A stretch of 64,000 nucleotides of DNA from an uncultured Pelagibacteraceae bacterium (GTDB lineage: Bacteria > Pseudomonadota > Alphaproteobacteria > Pelagibacterales > Pelagibacteraceae), in assembly GCA_902632935.1 (NCBI GenBank), contig CACPEJ010000003.1, forward strand, positions 1 to 64,000, in the 5' to 3' direction. The position numbers and the translations under genes were made by a program. The notes beneath the pieces were generated by a model. That model was not told the origin of the DNA. It searched no databases and saw only the letters and a program-made list of their open reading frames with translations. Positions 11,505-22,447 of this stretch are shown piece after piece (the first letter of the stretch is position 1; each line of letters opens with the position of its first letter).

Positions 11505-11597
11505 ATTCTATAATATTAACTATGGAAATTGACAACAAAATGTCAATGCTACTATTAATTAATTGACTTAGTTTTACGGGAGTTTTAGAAATTATTT

Positions 11598-13757
11598 ATG
11601 TCTAAAAATTATCAAAATGTTAACAATTTAAAAATTTCGGAAGAATTGCTGTCATTTGTGAATAAGGAGTTACTAAAAGATTTAGATATTTCTTCTGAAA
11701 AATTTTGGGAAGGTTTTGATAAAGCTGTACACGATTTAGCACCTAAAAATAAAGAGCTGATCCAAATTAGAGAGAATTTACAAAAAAAAATAGATGATTG
11801 GCATATAAAGAATAAAGGAAATGAAATCGAAATTGAGCAATATAAAAAGTTTTTAAGAGAAATCGGTTATTTAAAGGAGGAAGGACCAGATTTCAAAATA
11901 GAGACCAATAATGTAGATGATGAAATTGCTCAAATTGCTGGACCACAACTAGTCGTTCCAATAATGAATGCTAGATACACTCTCAATGCAGCTAATGCTA
12001 GATGGGTAAGTTTATATGATAGTTTATATGGTACAAATATTATTGCATCAGAAGAAGGAGGAAGTGAAAGATACGACCCAAATAGAGGACAAGAAGTAAT
12101 AAAATATGTCAGAGAATTTTTTGATAAATATATTCCAATTGATGGGACTAGTTGGAAAAATATATCTGCACTTAAAATAAAAGATAAAAATTTGCTAATT
12201 TTAAAAGACGATAAAGAGTATAAACTTAAGGATGAAAATAAATTTGTAGGTCACAGAGGTGATGTAAATAAGCCAACAGCAATAATCATAAAAAATAATA
12301 ACCTGCATTTTGAAATTATAATTAATCCAAAAGCGTTTAGTGCTGCTCATGATATAGCCGGAATAAGTGATGTGATAGCAGAGTCTGCGGTTTCAACAAT
12401 TTGTGACAATGAAGATAGTGTTGCTGCAGTTGATGCTGAAGACAAAGTAACATGCTACAGAAACTGGCTAGGTCTAATGAGGGGAGATCTAAAAGTACAA
12501 TTCGAAAAAAATGGAAAAAAATTAGAAAGAAAACTTAATCCTGACAGAAGCTTTATTTCTAAAGAAGGAAAAGGTCTTAAATTGCATGGAAGAAGTTTGC
12601 TGTTAATACGAAATGTAGGCCACTTAATGACCAATTCATCAATAATTTTAAATAATGGTAGCGAAGTGCCAGAGGGAATAATGGATGCTTTTATAACAAC
12701 CACTGCTGCATTACACGACTTTAAAAAAAAGAAAAATTCAAGAACTGGATCAATTTACATTGTAAAACCAAAAATGCATGGACCAGATGAAACAGCTTTT
12801 ACTGACTTAATTTTTTCCAAAGTCGAGGAATTACTTGGCTTACAAAAGTATACTTGCAAAATTGGTATAATGGATGAAGAAAGAAGAACTTCTGCAAATT
12901 TAAAGGAGTGTATAAGAACTTTGAAAAATAGAGTTTTTTTTATAAATACTGGATTTCTAGATAGAACTGGTGATGAGATGCATACCTCCATGGAAGCTGG
13001 TCCAATGATTAAAAAGGGCGATATGAAATCATCCAGATGGATTTCTGCTTATGAAAATAATAATGTTGATATTGGTCTTAAATGTGGTTTTTCAGGTAAG
13101 GCACAAATAGGTAAAGGCATGTGGGCAATGCCAGATAAAATGAAGGAAATGTTAGATGAAAAAATAAGTCATTTAAAAGCTGGTGCAAATTGTGCCTGGG
13201 TTCCTTCCCCAACTGCAGCATCATTACATGCTCTTCACTATCATCAAATAAACATTTTTGATGAACAAAAAAAAATTATGAAGCGTGAACAATCTAAATT
13301 AGATGATCTATTGACTATCCCTGTGGCTGATAGACCTAATTGGTCAGTTGATGAAATCAACAAGGAAATTACTAACTCAGCACAAACACTGCTAGGTTAT
13401 GTTGTCAGATGGATTGACCAAGGAGTGGGTTGTTCAAAAGTCCCTGATATAAATAATATTGGACTTATGGAAGATAGAGCTACCTTGAGGATATCGTCGC
13501 AACATATTGCTAATTGGATACATCATGGGATCACAACAAAAATTCAGGTAGTGGAAATCATGAAAGCCATGGCAAAAGTTGTCGATAAACAAAATGAGAA
13601 TGATAAAAACTATATTAAAATGTCAGATAATTTCGAAAATTCTTTAGCATTTAAAACAGCTTGCGACTTGATATTTAAGGGAAAAGATCAACCATCAGGT
13701 TATACAGAGCCTCTTCTACATTTAAACAGAATAGAAAAAAAATCTAGCTTGAATTGA
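11598..13757 (+). CDS. glcB: Malate synthase G
   Basis: Full-length malate synthase G with MDEERRTSANL and MHTSMEAGPM motifs. Confidence 0.96.
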   Translation: MSKNYQNVNNLKISEELLSFVNKELLKDLDISSEKFWEGFDKAVHDLAPKNKELIQIRENLQKKIDDWHIKNKGNEIEIEQYKKFLREIGYLKEEGPDFKIETNNVDDEIAQIAGPQLVVPIMNARYTLNAANARWVSLYDSLYGTNIIASEEGGSERYDPNRGQEVIKYVREFFDKYIPIDGTSWKNISALKIKDKNLLILKDDKEYKLKDENKFVGHRGDVNKPTAIIIKNNNLHFEIIINPKAFSAAHDIAGISDVIAESAVSTICDNEDSVAAVDAEDKVTCYRNWLGLMRGDLKVQFEKNGKKLERKLNPDRSFISKEGKGLKLHGRSLLLIRNVGHLMTNSSIILNNGSEVPEGIMDAFITTTAALHDFKKKKNSRTGSIYIVKPKMHGPDETAFTDLIFSKVEELLGLQKYTCKIGIMDEERRTSANLKECIRTLKNRVFFINTGFLDRTGDEMHTSMEAGPMIKKGDMKSSRWISAYENNNVDIGLKCGFSGKAQIGKGMWAMPDKMKEMLDEKISHLKAGANCAWVPSPTAASLHALHYHQINIFDEQKKIMKREQSKLDDLLTIPVADRPNWSVDEINKEITNSAQTLLGYVVRWIDQGVGCSKVPDINNIGLMEDRATLRISSQHIANWIHHGITTKIQVVEIMKAMAKVVDKQNENDKNYIKMSDNFENSLAFKTACDLIFKGKDQPSGYTEPLLHLNRIEKKSSLN

Positions 13758-14364
13758 TTTCAGATCTGTTTTTAAAGGCAGAGAATAATGTTCCATCATC
13801 AAGAGTTTCTATTTCACCACCAACAGGTAAACCTTGTGCTAATCTTGTAATTTTAGCCTTTGTTTTTTTTAGACTTTCTTGAATATAAAATGCTGTTGTT
13901 TGGCCTTCAACAGTAGCACTAGTTGCTAAAATTACTTCTTCTATATCATCTCTTTTTACTCTCTCAACCAATGAATTGATTAATAAATCCTCTTTTCTCT
14001 GTGTAGACGAAGAAATGGTTCCTCCTAAAATATGAAAATATCCTTGAAATATATTAGAATTTTCTATCGACCACTGATCTGCAATGTCCTCAACTACACA
14101 AATCTTTTTGAAATTCCCCTTTGGATTTACACAATTAACGCAATCTTGAAGACTAGATTTTAAAGATCCACATGCATTACATCTTGTTACATTTTTATAA
14201 ATTTGAACTAATATGTTGGCCATAGGTTTTACAAGTTCATCTTTATTATTGATTAATTTTAGAACAATTCTCTTTGCAGATTTAGGTCCAAGACCAGGGA
14301 GTTTTGATATTATCTTTATTAGTTCGTCTATCTCATTTACATTTTGCATATTTATAGTGGCCAT
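13744..14364 (-). CDS. recR: Recombination protein RecR
   Basis: LPGLGPKSAKRI, Cys4 zinc finger, Toprim domain. Confidence 0.95.
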   Translation of the reverse strand: MATINMQNVNEIDELIKIISKLPGLGPKSAKRIVLKLINNKDELVKPMANILVQIYKNVTRCNACGSLKSSLQDCVNCVNPKGNFKKICVVEDIADQWSIENSNIFQGYFHILGGTISSSTQRKEDLLINSLVERVKRDDIEEVILATSATVEGQTTAFYIQESLKKTKAKITRLAQGLPVGGEIETLDDGTLFSAFKNRSEINSS

Positions 14365-14669
14365 TTAAAGCCAGGGATTCCAAATCCTCCGGTTGTTTTA
14401 GAAATTTCTTCGTTAGTTTTTTCTCTTAATTTTGATTTTGCATTATTGTGAGCAGCAGTAATTAAATCCTCTAAAACAGATTTATTTTCCTTTAATGTTT
14501 CATCTGAGATTTCTATTTTTTGCATTATGCCCTCTCCATCCAAAATAACTTTAACTGAATTAGCTCCTGATATACCCTCTACTCTAATTTTTTTAATATT
14601 TTCCTGACTTTCTTTCATTTTTGCCTCAAGTTCTTTAGCCTTATCTAATATTTTAGTAAAATCTGTCAT
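14352..14669 (-). CDS. YbaB/EbfC nucleoid-associated protein
   Basis: Small YbaB-like protein between dnaX and recR. Confidence 0.9.
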   Translation of the reverse strand: MTDFTKILDKAKELEAKMKESQENIKKIRVEGISGANSVKVILDGEGIMQKIEISDETLKENKSVLEDLITAAHNNAKSKLREKTNEEISKTTGGFGIPGFKWPL

Positions 14670-16340
14670 CTAATCATTTTCTTCTTTTGAGTTGACGTCG
14701 ATTAAATCTGCATCAGGAAATTTTTCTATTAAATTTTTGTATAATTTAGATTGTTTAGCGGAATTAATATTCTTAATTTTTTGATTTATTTGCTTATCTT
14801 TTATTGATAACTCACCTTTTAATTTACTTAATGTGATAATCCATCTGTCTCCAGTCCATTCAAAAAGTTTCAAAGATAAATCTTTAATAAAATTTTTATC
14901 TAGATTATCATTAAAAGATATTTCAATACGATTGCTCTCAAAATGAACTAAATTTACATTTTTTTCTAGCTCATACTTAAGCTTAATCTCTTTTTTTTCA
15001 TTACAAATTTTTAAAAGTTGGTCAAATGAATTTACATTTAGCTTTTCCTCTGCATTAATTTTTTTATTGTTTTCAATTTTCACTTCTTGCTCTTGTGAAA
15101 TATTTTTAACCTGACTAATTGTTTCATTCTTTTTTTCGTTCACTATGATTTGTTCATCATCTTGCTTTTGAAATTGATCAATTTTACTCTTATTCAAGAG
15201 TGAATGCTCTTTATTTGCTGAGGACTTTAAATACATTAATCTAATAAGAAACATTTCAATTGATAGATTTTGATTGTTAACAATTTCTAACTCCCCAAGC
15301 GTTTTTAGAGTAAACTGCCAAAATAATATTAATGTTTCATCGCTAACTTCATTAGTAATTCTTTTTATTTTTGAAAACTCCTCATCATTCAAAGTAAAAT
15401 TCATACTCTCCATATTTAATGAGTTAATATTTTTAAAGTAATAAACCAGCTCTAAAAAATCATTTATAAATACTTTCGGCTCAACCCCTTGCTCATAAAT
15501 TTTTCTGTAAATTTCTATGACTTTTTTTTCTTCTCCCATTAAGATTAATTCAAATAAATCAATCAATTGTGATTTATCAAAATATCCAAAAATTTTTTGA
15601 GCTGAATTTAAATCTAATTCTTTATCTTTATTCAAACTTAATAAGGCTCTATCGAGTAAAGATAGTGCATCTCTAACAGACCCCTCAGAAATTTTTACAA
15701 TCAGTCTCAAGGCATCATCTGATATTTTTCCTCTCTCTTTCTCTTTAATTTTTTTTATAAACTCAAACAATTCACCTGATTTAACTCTTGATAAGTCAAA
15801 TCTCTGACATCTGGAAACCACAGTAATTGGAATTTTTTTAATTTCTGTAGTGGCAAAAATAAATTTTAAACTACCTCCATTCTCATATTGAGGAGGTTCT
15901 TCTAAAGTTTTTAATAAAGCGTTAAATGCCTGCTTACTAAGCATGTGCACTTCATCAATTATAAAAATTTTATACTTTGATGTGCTTGGACCATATCTTG
16001 AAAATTCAATGAGATCTCTTACATCGTCGACACCTGTTTTGCTTGCGGCATCCATCTCTAAGACATCAATGTGACTGGAATTAGTAATTTCCTCGCAGTT
16101 ATCGCATAAATCATCTTTACATATTTTATCAATACCATTTATACAATTAAGAGATTTAGCTACAATTCTAGCAATTGTTGTTTTACCAACACCACGAATA
16201 CCAGTGAAAAGATATGCATTGGGCACTTTGTTTGCTTTAATTGAATTTATGATAGTTTCAGCAATAACCTCTTGTCCTATCAATTCAAAAAAATTTTGCG
16301 GTCTGTACTTAAGAGCCAATACTTTAGAATTTTTATTCAT
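14670..16340 (-). CDS. dnaX: DNA polymerase III subunit gamma/tau
   Basis: YLFTGIRGVGKTTIARI Walker A and IIDEVHMLSKQAFNALLKTLEEPP. Confidence 0.96.
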   Translation of the reverse strand: MNKNSKVLALKYRPQNFFELIGQEVIAETIINSIKANKVPNAYLFTGIRGVGKTTIARIVAKSLNCINGIDKICKDDLCDNCEEITNSSHIDVLEMDAASKTGVDDVRDLIEFSRYGPSTSKYKIFIIDEVHMLSKQAFNALLKTLEEPPQYENGGSLKFIFATTEIKKIPITVVSRCQRFDLSRVKSGELFEFIKKIKEKERGKISDDALRLIVKISEGSVRDALSLLDRALLSLNKDKELDLNSAQKIFGYFDKSQLIDLFELILMGEEKKVIEIYRKIYEQGVEPKVFINDFLELVYYFKNINSLNMESMNFTLNDEEFSKIKRITNEVSDETLILFWQFTLKTLGELEIVNNQNLSIEMFLIRLMYLKSSANKEHSLLNKSKIDQFQKQDDEQIIVNEKKNETISQVKNISQEQEVKIENNKKINAEEKLNVNSFDQLLKICNEKKEIKLKYELEKNVNLVHFESNRIEISFNDNLDKNFIKDLSLKLFEWTGDRWIITLSKLKGELSIKDKQINQKIKNINSAKQSKLYKNLIEKFPDADLIDVNSKEEND

Positions 16341-16350
16341 AATTAAATGA

Positions 16351-16432
16351 GGAGACTAGACCCGTTCCACTTTTAGCTCGGCTGCTGAATTTCTTCCCTG
16401 ACCGGTTCCATGAAGCAAACGCCCTAGCCCCC
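16351..16432 (-). ncRNA. ffs: SRP RNA (4.5S, small bacterial type)
   Basis: Minus strand GGGGGCTAG...GGAACCGGTCAGG-GAAGAAATTCAGCAGCC...CTAGTCTCC; conserved SRP helix-8 core and terminal stem pairing. Confidence 0.9.
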
Positions 16433-16482
16433 AAAACTATTATAGCAGGTATAATTTCTAGTCTACAATAAAAGATTATTTT

Positions 16483-17313
16483 TTATTTTCCTCTTATTTT
16501 GTCTGCCTCAAAAACACCTAAGACGTGAAAATCTTGGCAATGCAATCCTAATTCCTCTAAGGATTTTTGAACATTTGTATCCTCAATATGACCATCCAGA
16601 TCACATAAAAAAAAGAAAGAGTCGAACGTATTTTTTTCTGGATAACTTTGCAATTTTGTTAAATTCACTCCATTAATAGCGAAACCACCTAAAGATTGGT
16701 ATAAAGCTGCAGGTTTACTTTTAAGCTTGAACAAAAAAGATGTAATATATTTTTTATTTCCAAATTCTGGTTGAGATATATTTTTTCCCATAATTAAGAA
16801 TCTTGTTAGATTGCCTTTTTCATTTTCAATATTTTTTTTAATTATTTCTAAATTATATGTTTTAGCACTCAAAGATGAAGCTATTGCAGCTTTTGTCTTA
16901 TCTTTTGTTTTTGAAACCATTTCTGCAGAGCCAGCTGTATCAGCCCTCACATGCTCAATTAGGCTATTTGATTTTATAAATTTAGAACATTGAGAAAGTG
17001 CTTGTCCATGAGAGTAAACATCCTTTATGTCTGAAATTTTCGTGCCCGGTAAACCTAATAAATTATGTTCTATTTTCTGAAAATATTCAGAATAGATATT
17101 AAGTCTATATTTAAAGATTAAATATTCAATTCCAATATTGCCTGTAATTCTATTTGACTCTGGAATAATAATTTTTGAATTACCATCTTTTGAGGCTTTT
17201 AAAAAACATTCATCAAAAGTTTTACATGGAATAATTTCAGCATCTTTAAAAATTGATAATGCTGCAAGATGTGAATAGGCTCCAAATGTACCTTGAAAAT
17301 AAATTTTATTCAT
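16483..17313 (-). CDS. pheA: Prephenate dehydratase
   Basis: GAYSHLAA, TRFLIM and C-terminal ACT domain. Confidence 0.93.
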   Translation of the reverse strand: MNKIYFQGTFGAYSHLAALSIFKDAEIIPCKTFDECFLKASKDGNSKIIIPESNRITGNIGIEYLIFKYRLNIYSEYFQKIEHNLLGLPGTKISDIKDVYSHGQALSQCSKFIKSNSLIEHVRADTAGSAEMVSKTKDKTKAAIASSLSAKTYNLEIIKKNIENEKGNLTRFLIMGKNISQPEFGNKKYITSFLFKLKSKPAALYQSLGGFAINGVNLTKLQSYPEKNTFDSFFFLCDLDGHIEDTNVQKSLEELGLHCQDFHVLGVFEADKIRGK

Positions 17314-18047
17314 TAAGATTTGTTTTCCATGATTTTTTTAACAGCTTCTAAATCCTCTATTGTGTCTACACCTATAGGGGCAAAGTTCGCAAAAGCAACA
17401 TTAATTTTTATGTTATTATCTAACGCCCTAAGTTGCTCAAGTTTATTTTTGATCTCACTAGGAGATTGTTTTAAAGAAACAAATTTCTCAAGAGTATCTT
17501 TATCATATGAATATATACCAAGATGATGATAAATGTTCCCTTTTTCTTCAGTAATATTTCTCTTAAAATTTAATGCCTCCGGAAAATTTGTTCGATTTAG
17601 ATTTTCTTTTGTCAAAACCTTAACGACATTTGGATTTTCCAATAGAGCTTTGTCATGAATTTTGGAAGCTAAAGTTCCTAAGTTTGAAGAACTTTCAATC
17701 ATCTTTTTATTCAAGTTTCTAATATCATCTATATTCATTAAAGGTTCATCACCTTGAAGATTCATTATTAAATCAATATCCGCGGAATTAATTTTTTGAA
17801 ACACCTCATAAATCCTATCTGTCCCTGTTTTATGCTCATTTTTTGTTAAAATTGCTTGTCCACCATTTTGTTTAACATCGTCGACTATCTCTTGGTCCTC
17901 TGCTGCAACTATTACCTCTCCAATATTTGCTTCCTCTGCTTTTTTAAAAACATGCGAAATGATTGACAATCCTTTAATTTTCATCAAGGGCTTACCTGGC
18001 AATCTCTCGGCAGACAATCTAGAGGGAATTATTACCAAAGTTTTCAT
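17313..18047 (-). CDS. kdsB: 3-deoxy-manno-octulosonate cytidylyltransferase
   Basis: IIPSRLSAERLPGKPL, LQGDEPL. Confidence 0.95.
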   Translation of the reverse strand: MKTLVIIPSRLSAERLPGKPLMKIKGLSIISHVFKKAEEANIGEVIVAAEDQEIVDDVKQNGGQAILTKNEHKTGTDRIYEVFQKINSADIDLIMNLQGDEPLMNIDDIRNLNKKMIESSSNLGTLASKIHDKALLENPNVVKVLTKENLNRTNFPEALNFKRNITEEKGNIYHHLGIYSYDKDTLEKFVSLKQSPSEIKNKLEQLRALDNNIKINVAFANFAPIGVDTIEDLEAVKKIMENKS

Positions 18048-18154
18048 TATTTTTTTTAACTATGAGCACAATATAAACAGAGGCAAAATTGTACATCAAA
18101 ATATATGAGCAATTTTAAATTTATAGTGTTATATGTTCAAAATATTTTAATTAA

Positions 18155-18697
18155 ATGGATTCATTTGAACTAAATAAGATAATCGCTGCTGTTTTATTGG
18201 TTGCTCTAATCATTATTGGCATTGGAAAACTTTCCGATGCTATTTTTTACGTAGAAAAACCTAAAACTCCAGGTTATGTCGTAGAGGTAGAACAAGGAGT
18301 AACGGCTAGTACAGAAACTAAATCAGACGCAGTAACAGAAAAAGTTGATATTGCAGCCCTGATGGCGATGGCAGATCTTGCTCATGGAGAAAAAGTTTTT
18401 AAAAAATGTGCCGCATGTCACTCGATTGTCAAAGGTGGGAAAAATAATATTGGTCCTGCACTTTACAATGTAGTGAACAGACAGGTTGGTGTTGTCTCCG
18501 ATTATAAATATTCTAAAGCACTTACCGAATATGGAAAGAATTGGAACTTTGAAGAATTAAATGGTTACCTAATTAGACCAGCAAAATGGATTAAGGGAAC
18601 TAAAATGGCTTTTGCTGGATTGAAAAAAGAGAAAGATAGAGCCTCAGTTATTTTATACCTAAATCAAAATTCTGATAACCCACTTCCCTTACCTTAA
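18155..18697 (+). CDS. Membrane-anchored class I cytochrome c
   Basis: N-terminal TM segment, CAACH heme motif, KGTKMAFAGL distal Met region. Confidence 0.92.
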   Translation: MDSFELNKIIAAVLLVALIIIGIGKLSDAIFYVEKPKTPGYVVEVEQGVTASTETKSDAVTEKVDIAALMAMADLAHGEKVFKKCAACHSIVKGGKNNIGPALYNVVNRQVGVVSDYKYSKALTEYGKNWNFEELNGYLIRPAKWIKGTKMAFAGLKKEKDRASVILYLNQNSDNPLPLP

Positions 18698-19615
18698 TTT
18701 TCCAAGACAATAAAGTAGTATCGATTTTTGTACGTGAACTCTATTTAAAGCCTGTAGCCAAACTTTTGATTGTTTGCTTTTAAAAACATTTTCATCAACT
18801 TCGCTCCCTCTTGGAAGACAGTGCAAGAATATAGCTCTTGGACATTTTTTGAGAAGATTTTTATTAATCTTAAAATTTTTGAAATCCTTTAATTTTTTTT
18901 TTTTATTAACTTTATCGTTCATTGATATTACTTTATCAGAAAAAATTATATCGGCTCCAACAACTGCTTTTTTTGGATCATTATAAATCGTAATTTTATT
19001 TTTATTTTTTTTGATATAATTCATTATGTTCTTACTAGGTTGATATTTTTTTGGACAACCAACTTTTAATTTAAAAGAAAATTTAATTGAGGCAGCAATC
19101 AAAGAATTCAGAACATTATTTGAGTCTCCAATCCAAGTAATATTTAATTTAGATATTGGTTTTTTTTTAATTTCTTCGACAGTAAATACATCTGACAAGA
19201 TTTGTGTTGGATGAGAAGATGGGCTTAATCCATTAATAATTGGAATTGTTAAATGTTTTTTAAATTCCTCCAACTTTTCATCATTATCAGTTCTTAACAT
19301 GAAAGCATCACCAAAACTTGACAATATTTTAGCGGTATCTTCAATACTTTCACCTCCTTTAGATAAATGCAGTTCATCTGGTCTAAGTGTTAAAGTTCGA
19401 CCAGAAAGTTGGGAGATAGCTAAGAAAAAGGACAAGCGAGTTCTTAAACTCGATTTTTCAAACATTTGTATCAATAGTTTTCCTTTTAAAGGCGTACCTT
19501 TATCATGATCAAGATTGTTAAGATTCTTTCTTGCTTTTTTTCTTTTTTTTGCATCGATCAAAATTCTTCTAAGATCTTTTGCTGGAATATCTTTTAGATT
19601 AATAAAGTGTTTCAT
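18689..19615 (-). CDS. argF: Ornithine carbamoyltransferase
   Basis: FEKSSLRTRLSF carbamoyl-phosphate motif, HCLPR. Confidence 0.94.
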   Translation of the reverse strand: MKHFINLKDIPAKDLRRILIDAKKRKKARKNLNNLDHDKGTPLKGKLLIQMFEKSSLRTRLSFFLAISQLSGRTLTLRPDELHLSKGGESIEDTAKILSSFGDAFMLRTDNDEKLEEFKKHLTIPIINGLSPSSHPTQILSDVFTVEEIKKKPISKLNITWIGDSNNVLNSLIAASIKFSFKLKVGCPKKYQPSKNIMNYIKKNKNKITIYNDPKKAVVGADIIFSDKVISMNDKVNKKKKLKDFKNFKINKNLLKKCPRAIFLHCLPRGSEVDENVFKSKQSKVWLQALNRVHVQKSILLYCLGKLR

Positions 19616-19616
19616 T

Positions 19617-20780
19617 TTATTTTAGTTCAGCACAAACTTTGTCGATAATCTTGAGAGCTTGATCTAACTCATTTTTTTTGACATTTAACGGAGGTAAAAC
19701 ACGTATAACATTTTCCGCTGCTCTAATGGTTAATAACTTTTTATCCATAAGTTTTTGAATAAATTTTGATTGATCTTTGTAAAGCTGAATTCCTATTAAA
19801 TAACCTCTCCCTCTAATATCTTTAATTACTTTGGGATACTTTTTCTGAATAATATTTAAATTTGAAAAAAAGTATTTAGATAATTTATTAATGTTAATTA
19901 AAAATTTCTTATTTGAAACTATATCCATTACTGCATTTCCAACTGCCATTGCCAAAGGATTTCCTCCAAAAGTGGATCCATGAGTTCCTGGAGTCATTCC
20001 TGCAGCAACTTTTCTATTCATTAAAACTGCTCCAATTGGAAACCCACCACCTATACCTTTTGCAATTGGTACTATATCTGGGATACATTTTGATTTTTCA
20101 AATGCAAAAAAACTACCTGATCTGGAAATACCACATTGCACCTCATCTAAAATAAGTAATATTTTCTTCTTATTACATAATTTTCTCAATTCTTTTAAAC
20201 ACCAATCTGGTACAACTTTAATACCTCCCTCACCCATTATAGGTTCTATCATAATTGCAGCTGTATTTTTGGTTATTTTTTTTTTTAAAGATTTGTGATC
20301 TCCAAAAATGAAATGATCAAAACCACCTACATGTCCAAATCCCTCTGTCATTTTCTTAGATCCGCTTGCAAAAATTGTAGCTAAAGTTCTTCCATGAAAC
20401 GAGTTTTTTACACACAAAATTCTTGTCTTATTTGGTTTGCCTATTGAATAAAAATACCGTCTAGCAACTTTAATAGCAGCCTCAGTAGCCTCTGCACCAC
20501 TATTTTGAAAAATTACATAATCTGCAAAGGTTTTTTGACATAATTTTTTTGCTAATCTCTCTCCCTCGGGAATTTGAAAAGCATTGGATACATGCCAAAG
20601 CTTCTTTGATTGTTTATTTATGGTTTCAATTAATTTTGGATTAGCATGACCTAAACAATTTACCGCTATGCCTTGTACAAAATCTAAATATTTAGCTCCA
20701 GACGCAGTATAAAGATAAGATCCTTTACCTCTAACAAATGAAATTTTTTTTCTATTATAATTTTTTGCCAAATAGCTCAT
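19617..20780 (-). CDS. argD: Acetylornithine aminotransferase
   Basis: Class III aminotransferase with LDEVQCGISRSG and FGGNPLAMAV; adjacent to argF. Confidence 0.94.
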   Translation of the reverse strand: MSYLAKNYNRKKISFVRGKGSYLYTASGAKYLDFVQGIAVNCLGHANPKLIETINKQSKKLWHVSNAFQIPEGERLAKKLCQKTFADYVIFQNSGAEATEAAIKVARRYFYSIGKPNKTRILCVKNSFHGRTLATIFASGSKKMTEGFGHVGGFDHFIFGDHKSLKKKITKNTAAIMIEPIMGEGGIKVVPDWCLKELRKLCNKKKILLILDEVQCGISRSGSFFAFEKSKCIPDIVPIAKGIGGGFPIGAVLMNRKVAAGMTPGTHGSTFGGNPLAMAVGNAVMDIVSNKKFLININKLSKYFFSNLNIIQKKYPKVIKDIRGRGYLIGIQLYKDQSKFIQKLMDKKLLTIRAAENVIRVLPPLNVKKNELDQALKIIDKVCAELK

Positions 20781-20963
20781 AAATTTTTTATTTTTTTAAA
20801 ACTTTGTATAAACAATAAAATTAAATACAAGTCAGGATTGAATATATCTATTTTACTTATTAAGTAATTTTTGTTGATAACTTAGATTAATTACTTGTTT
20901 AAATAAAATTTATATCAGTATATTGTGTAAAAATTACATTTAAACACTAAATATAGATTTATT

Positions 20964-21458
20964 ATGAGTTGGACTGATGAAAAAGTAGCTAAACTTAAAG
21001 AATTATGGGGTAAAGGCAATACTGCAAGTCAAATTGCAGAGATAATAGGTGGTATTAGTCGAAATGCAGTTATAGGTAAAGCTCACCGACTAAATCTTTC
21101 AGCAAAAATAAAAACTAGGTCTGCAACCTCTAATGAAAACTTTGAAAGTTCAGTTGATAATAAAAATTTAAAATTAAAAAGGGGACGAAGAAGTAAATTT
21201 AAATCACTGATAATTGAAAAAGATTTTGAGCCTGAAAATCCTAAAACGCTCGAGGAATTAGATGAAAACTCTTGTAAGTGGCCAATTGGTCATCCAAATG
21301 AAAAAGGTTTTTATTTTTGCGGAAGGACATCATTAAAAGATTTTTCCTATTGCAAACTTCATTTACTTTATGCTTATCAACCCAAAGGTAAAAAAGATGA
21401 TGTCACAGATAAAGTTGAAGTGCCGGAATTTATAGAAAAAAAAATAAAATCAGCTTAA
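20964..21458 (+). CDS. gcrA: GcrA cell cycle regulator family
   Basis: MSWTDEKVAKLKELWGKGNTASQIAEIIGGISRNAVIGKAHRL. Confidence 0.93.
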   Translation: MSWTDEKVAKLKELWGKGNTASQIAEIIGGISRNAVIGKAHRLNLSAKIKTRSATSNENFESSVDNKNLKLKRGRRSKFKSLIIEKDFEPENPKTLEELDENSCKWPIGHPNEKGFYFCGRTSLKDFSYCKLHLLYAYQPKGKKDDVTDKVEVPEFIEKKIKSA

Positions 21459-21467
21459 AGAAATTAA

Positions 21468-22430
21468 TTAATTTTTACTAATAGATATTTTTTTTGAGAA
21501 TTGTCCACCCTGTCTCCACATATAACAATATTTTTCTACTTCTTTTTCAAATAAACATTTAGCTGGAAACCCAATATCTGAATTTGTTTTATATTTGCCA
21601 GATATTACATTATCATATTTTAAAAGTATAAGTTGATCTTCTGTAAGTAATGGTTTGGGAAATAATTGAAAAAACTTTGCTGATAATTTTCCAAAAAACA
21701 AAGGAACAGGTAATAAAATTCTTCTTTTATCTATTAAATTAAGCAATTTTTCGATTATTTCCTTTAGCGTCAGTGTTTCATTGCCCACGCACTCAATTAT
21801 CTGAGAATAGATATTTTTAGATATTATATTGTAGATAATTTCTACTAAATCAGAAGAATGAATAGGCATAAATTTAGTTTGTCCATTAAAATAAAGTGGA
21901 AATACTGGAAGCCTATTTAACAGTGTCATGAAGTTAGTCGTAAAATTATCATCTACAGAGTAAACAACTGATGGTCTTAAAATTGTAGATAAAGGAAAGT
22001 TTTTTAATATCTCCTTCTCACCATCTAGCTTACTTTGAGCATATTTAGATTCTGTTGATTCGTTTATACCTAACGCTGATAAATGAATAAAATGTTTCAA
22101 ATTATTTTGCTTACAAAGTTTTGCTAAAAGAGATGGGAATAAAGTATGAATTTTTTTGAAAGAACTTCTTTTTTTTTCATACAAAATACCAATCAAATTT
22201 ATACAAACATCTGCTCTTTCAAATAAACCTTTAATTTTTTCTTCTTCAAAAATGTTTGCCTCAACAATATCAATATAACCAGCATTTCCCTGGGTTTTAA
22301 TGATGTGACCTTTTTGGTGAATGTTTCTAGTAACAACAATAACCTTATTGTCATTTTTTGTTAACTTTCTAATTAGATGACGTCCAATTTGACCACTTCC
22401 ACCAAAAATTAGACAATTTTTTCCTTTCAT
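21468..22430 (-). CDS. NAD(P)-binding SDR, complex I NDUFA9-like
   Basis: IFGGSGQIGRHLIRKL Rossmann motif, HLSALGI, YAQSKLDGE. Confidence 0.85.
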   Translation of the reverse strand: MKGKNCLIFGGSGQIGRHLIRKLTKNDNKVIVVTRNIHQKGHIIKTQGNAGYIDIVEANIFEEEKIKGLFERADVCINLIGILYEKKRSSFKKIHTLFPSLLAKLCKQNNLKHFIHLSALGINESTESKYAQSKLDGEKEILKNFPLSTILRPSVVYSVDDNFTTNFMTLLNRLPVFPLYFNGQTKFMPIHSSDLVEIIYNIISKNIYSQIIECVGNETLTLKEIIEKLLNLIDKRRILLPVPLFFGKLSAKFFQLFPKPLLTEDQLILLKYDNVISGKYKTNSDIGFPAKCLFEKEVEKYCYMWRQGGQFSKKISISKN

Positions 22431-22447
22431 ATATAAGTCTTTAAAAA

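Noticed and set aside
11505-11597. Calling a glycine riboswitch before glcB by analogy with known SAR11
   Set aside because: No aptamer core was found in the 93-bp leader.
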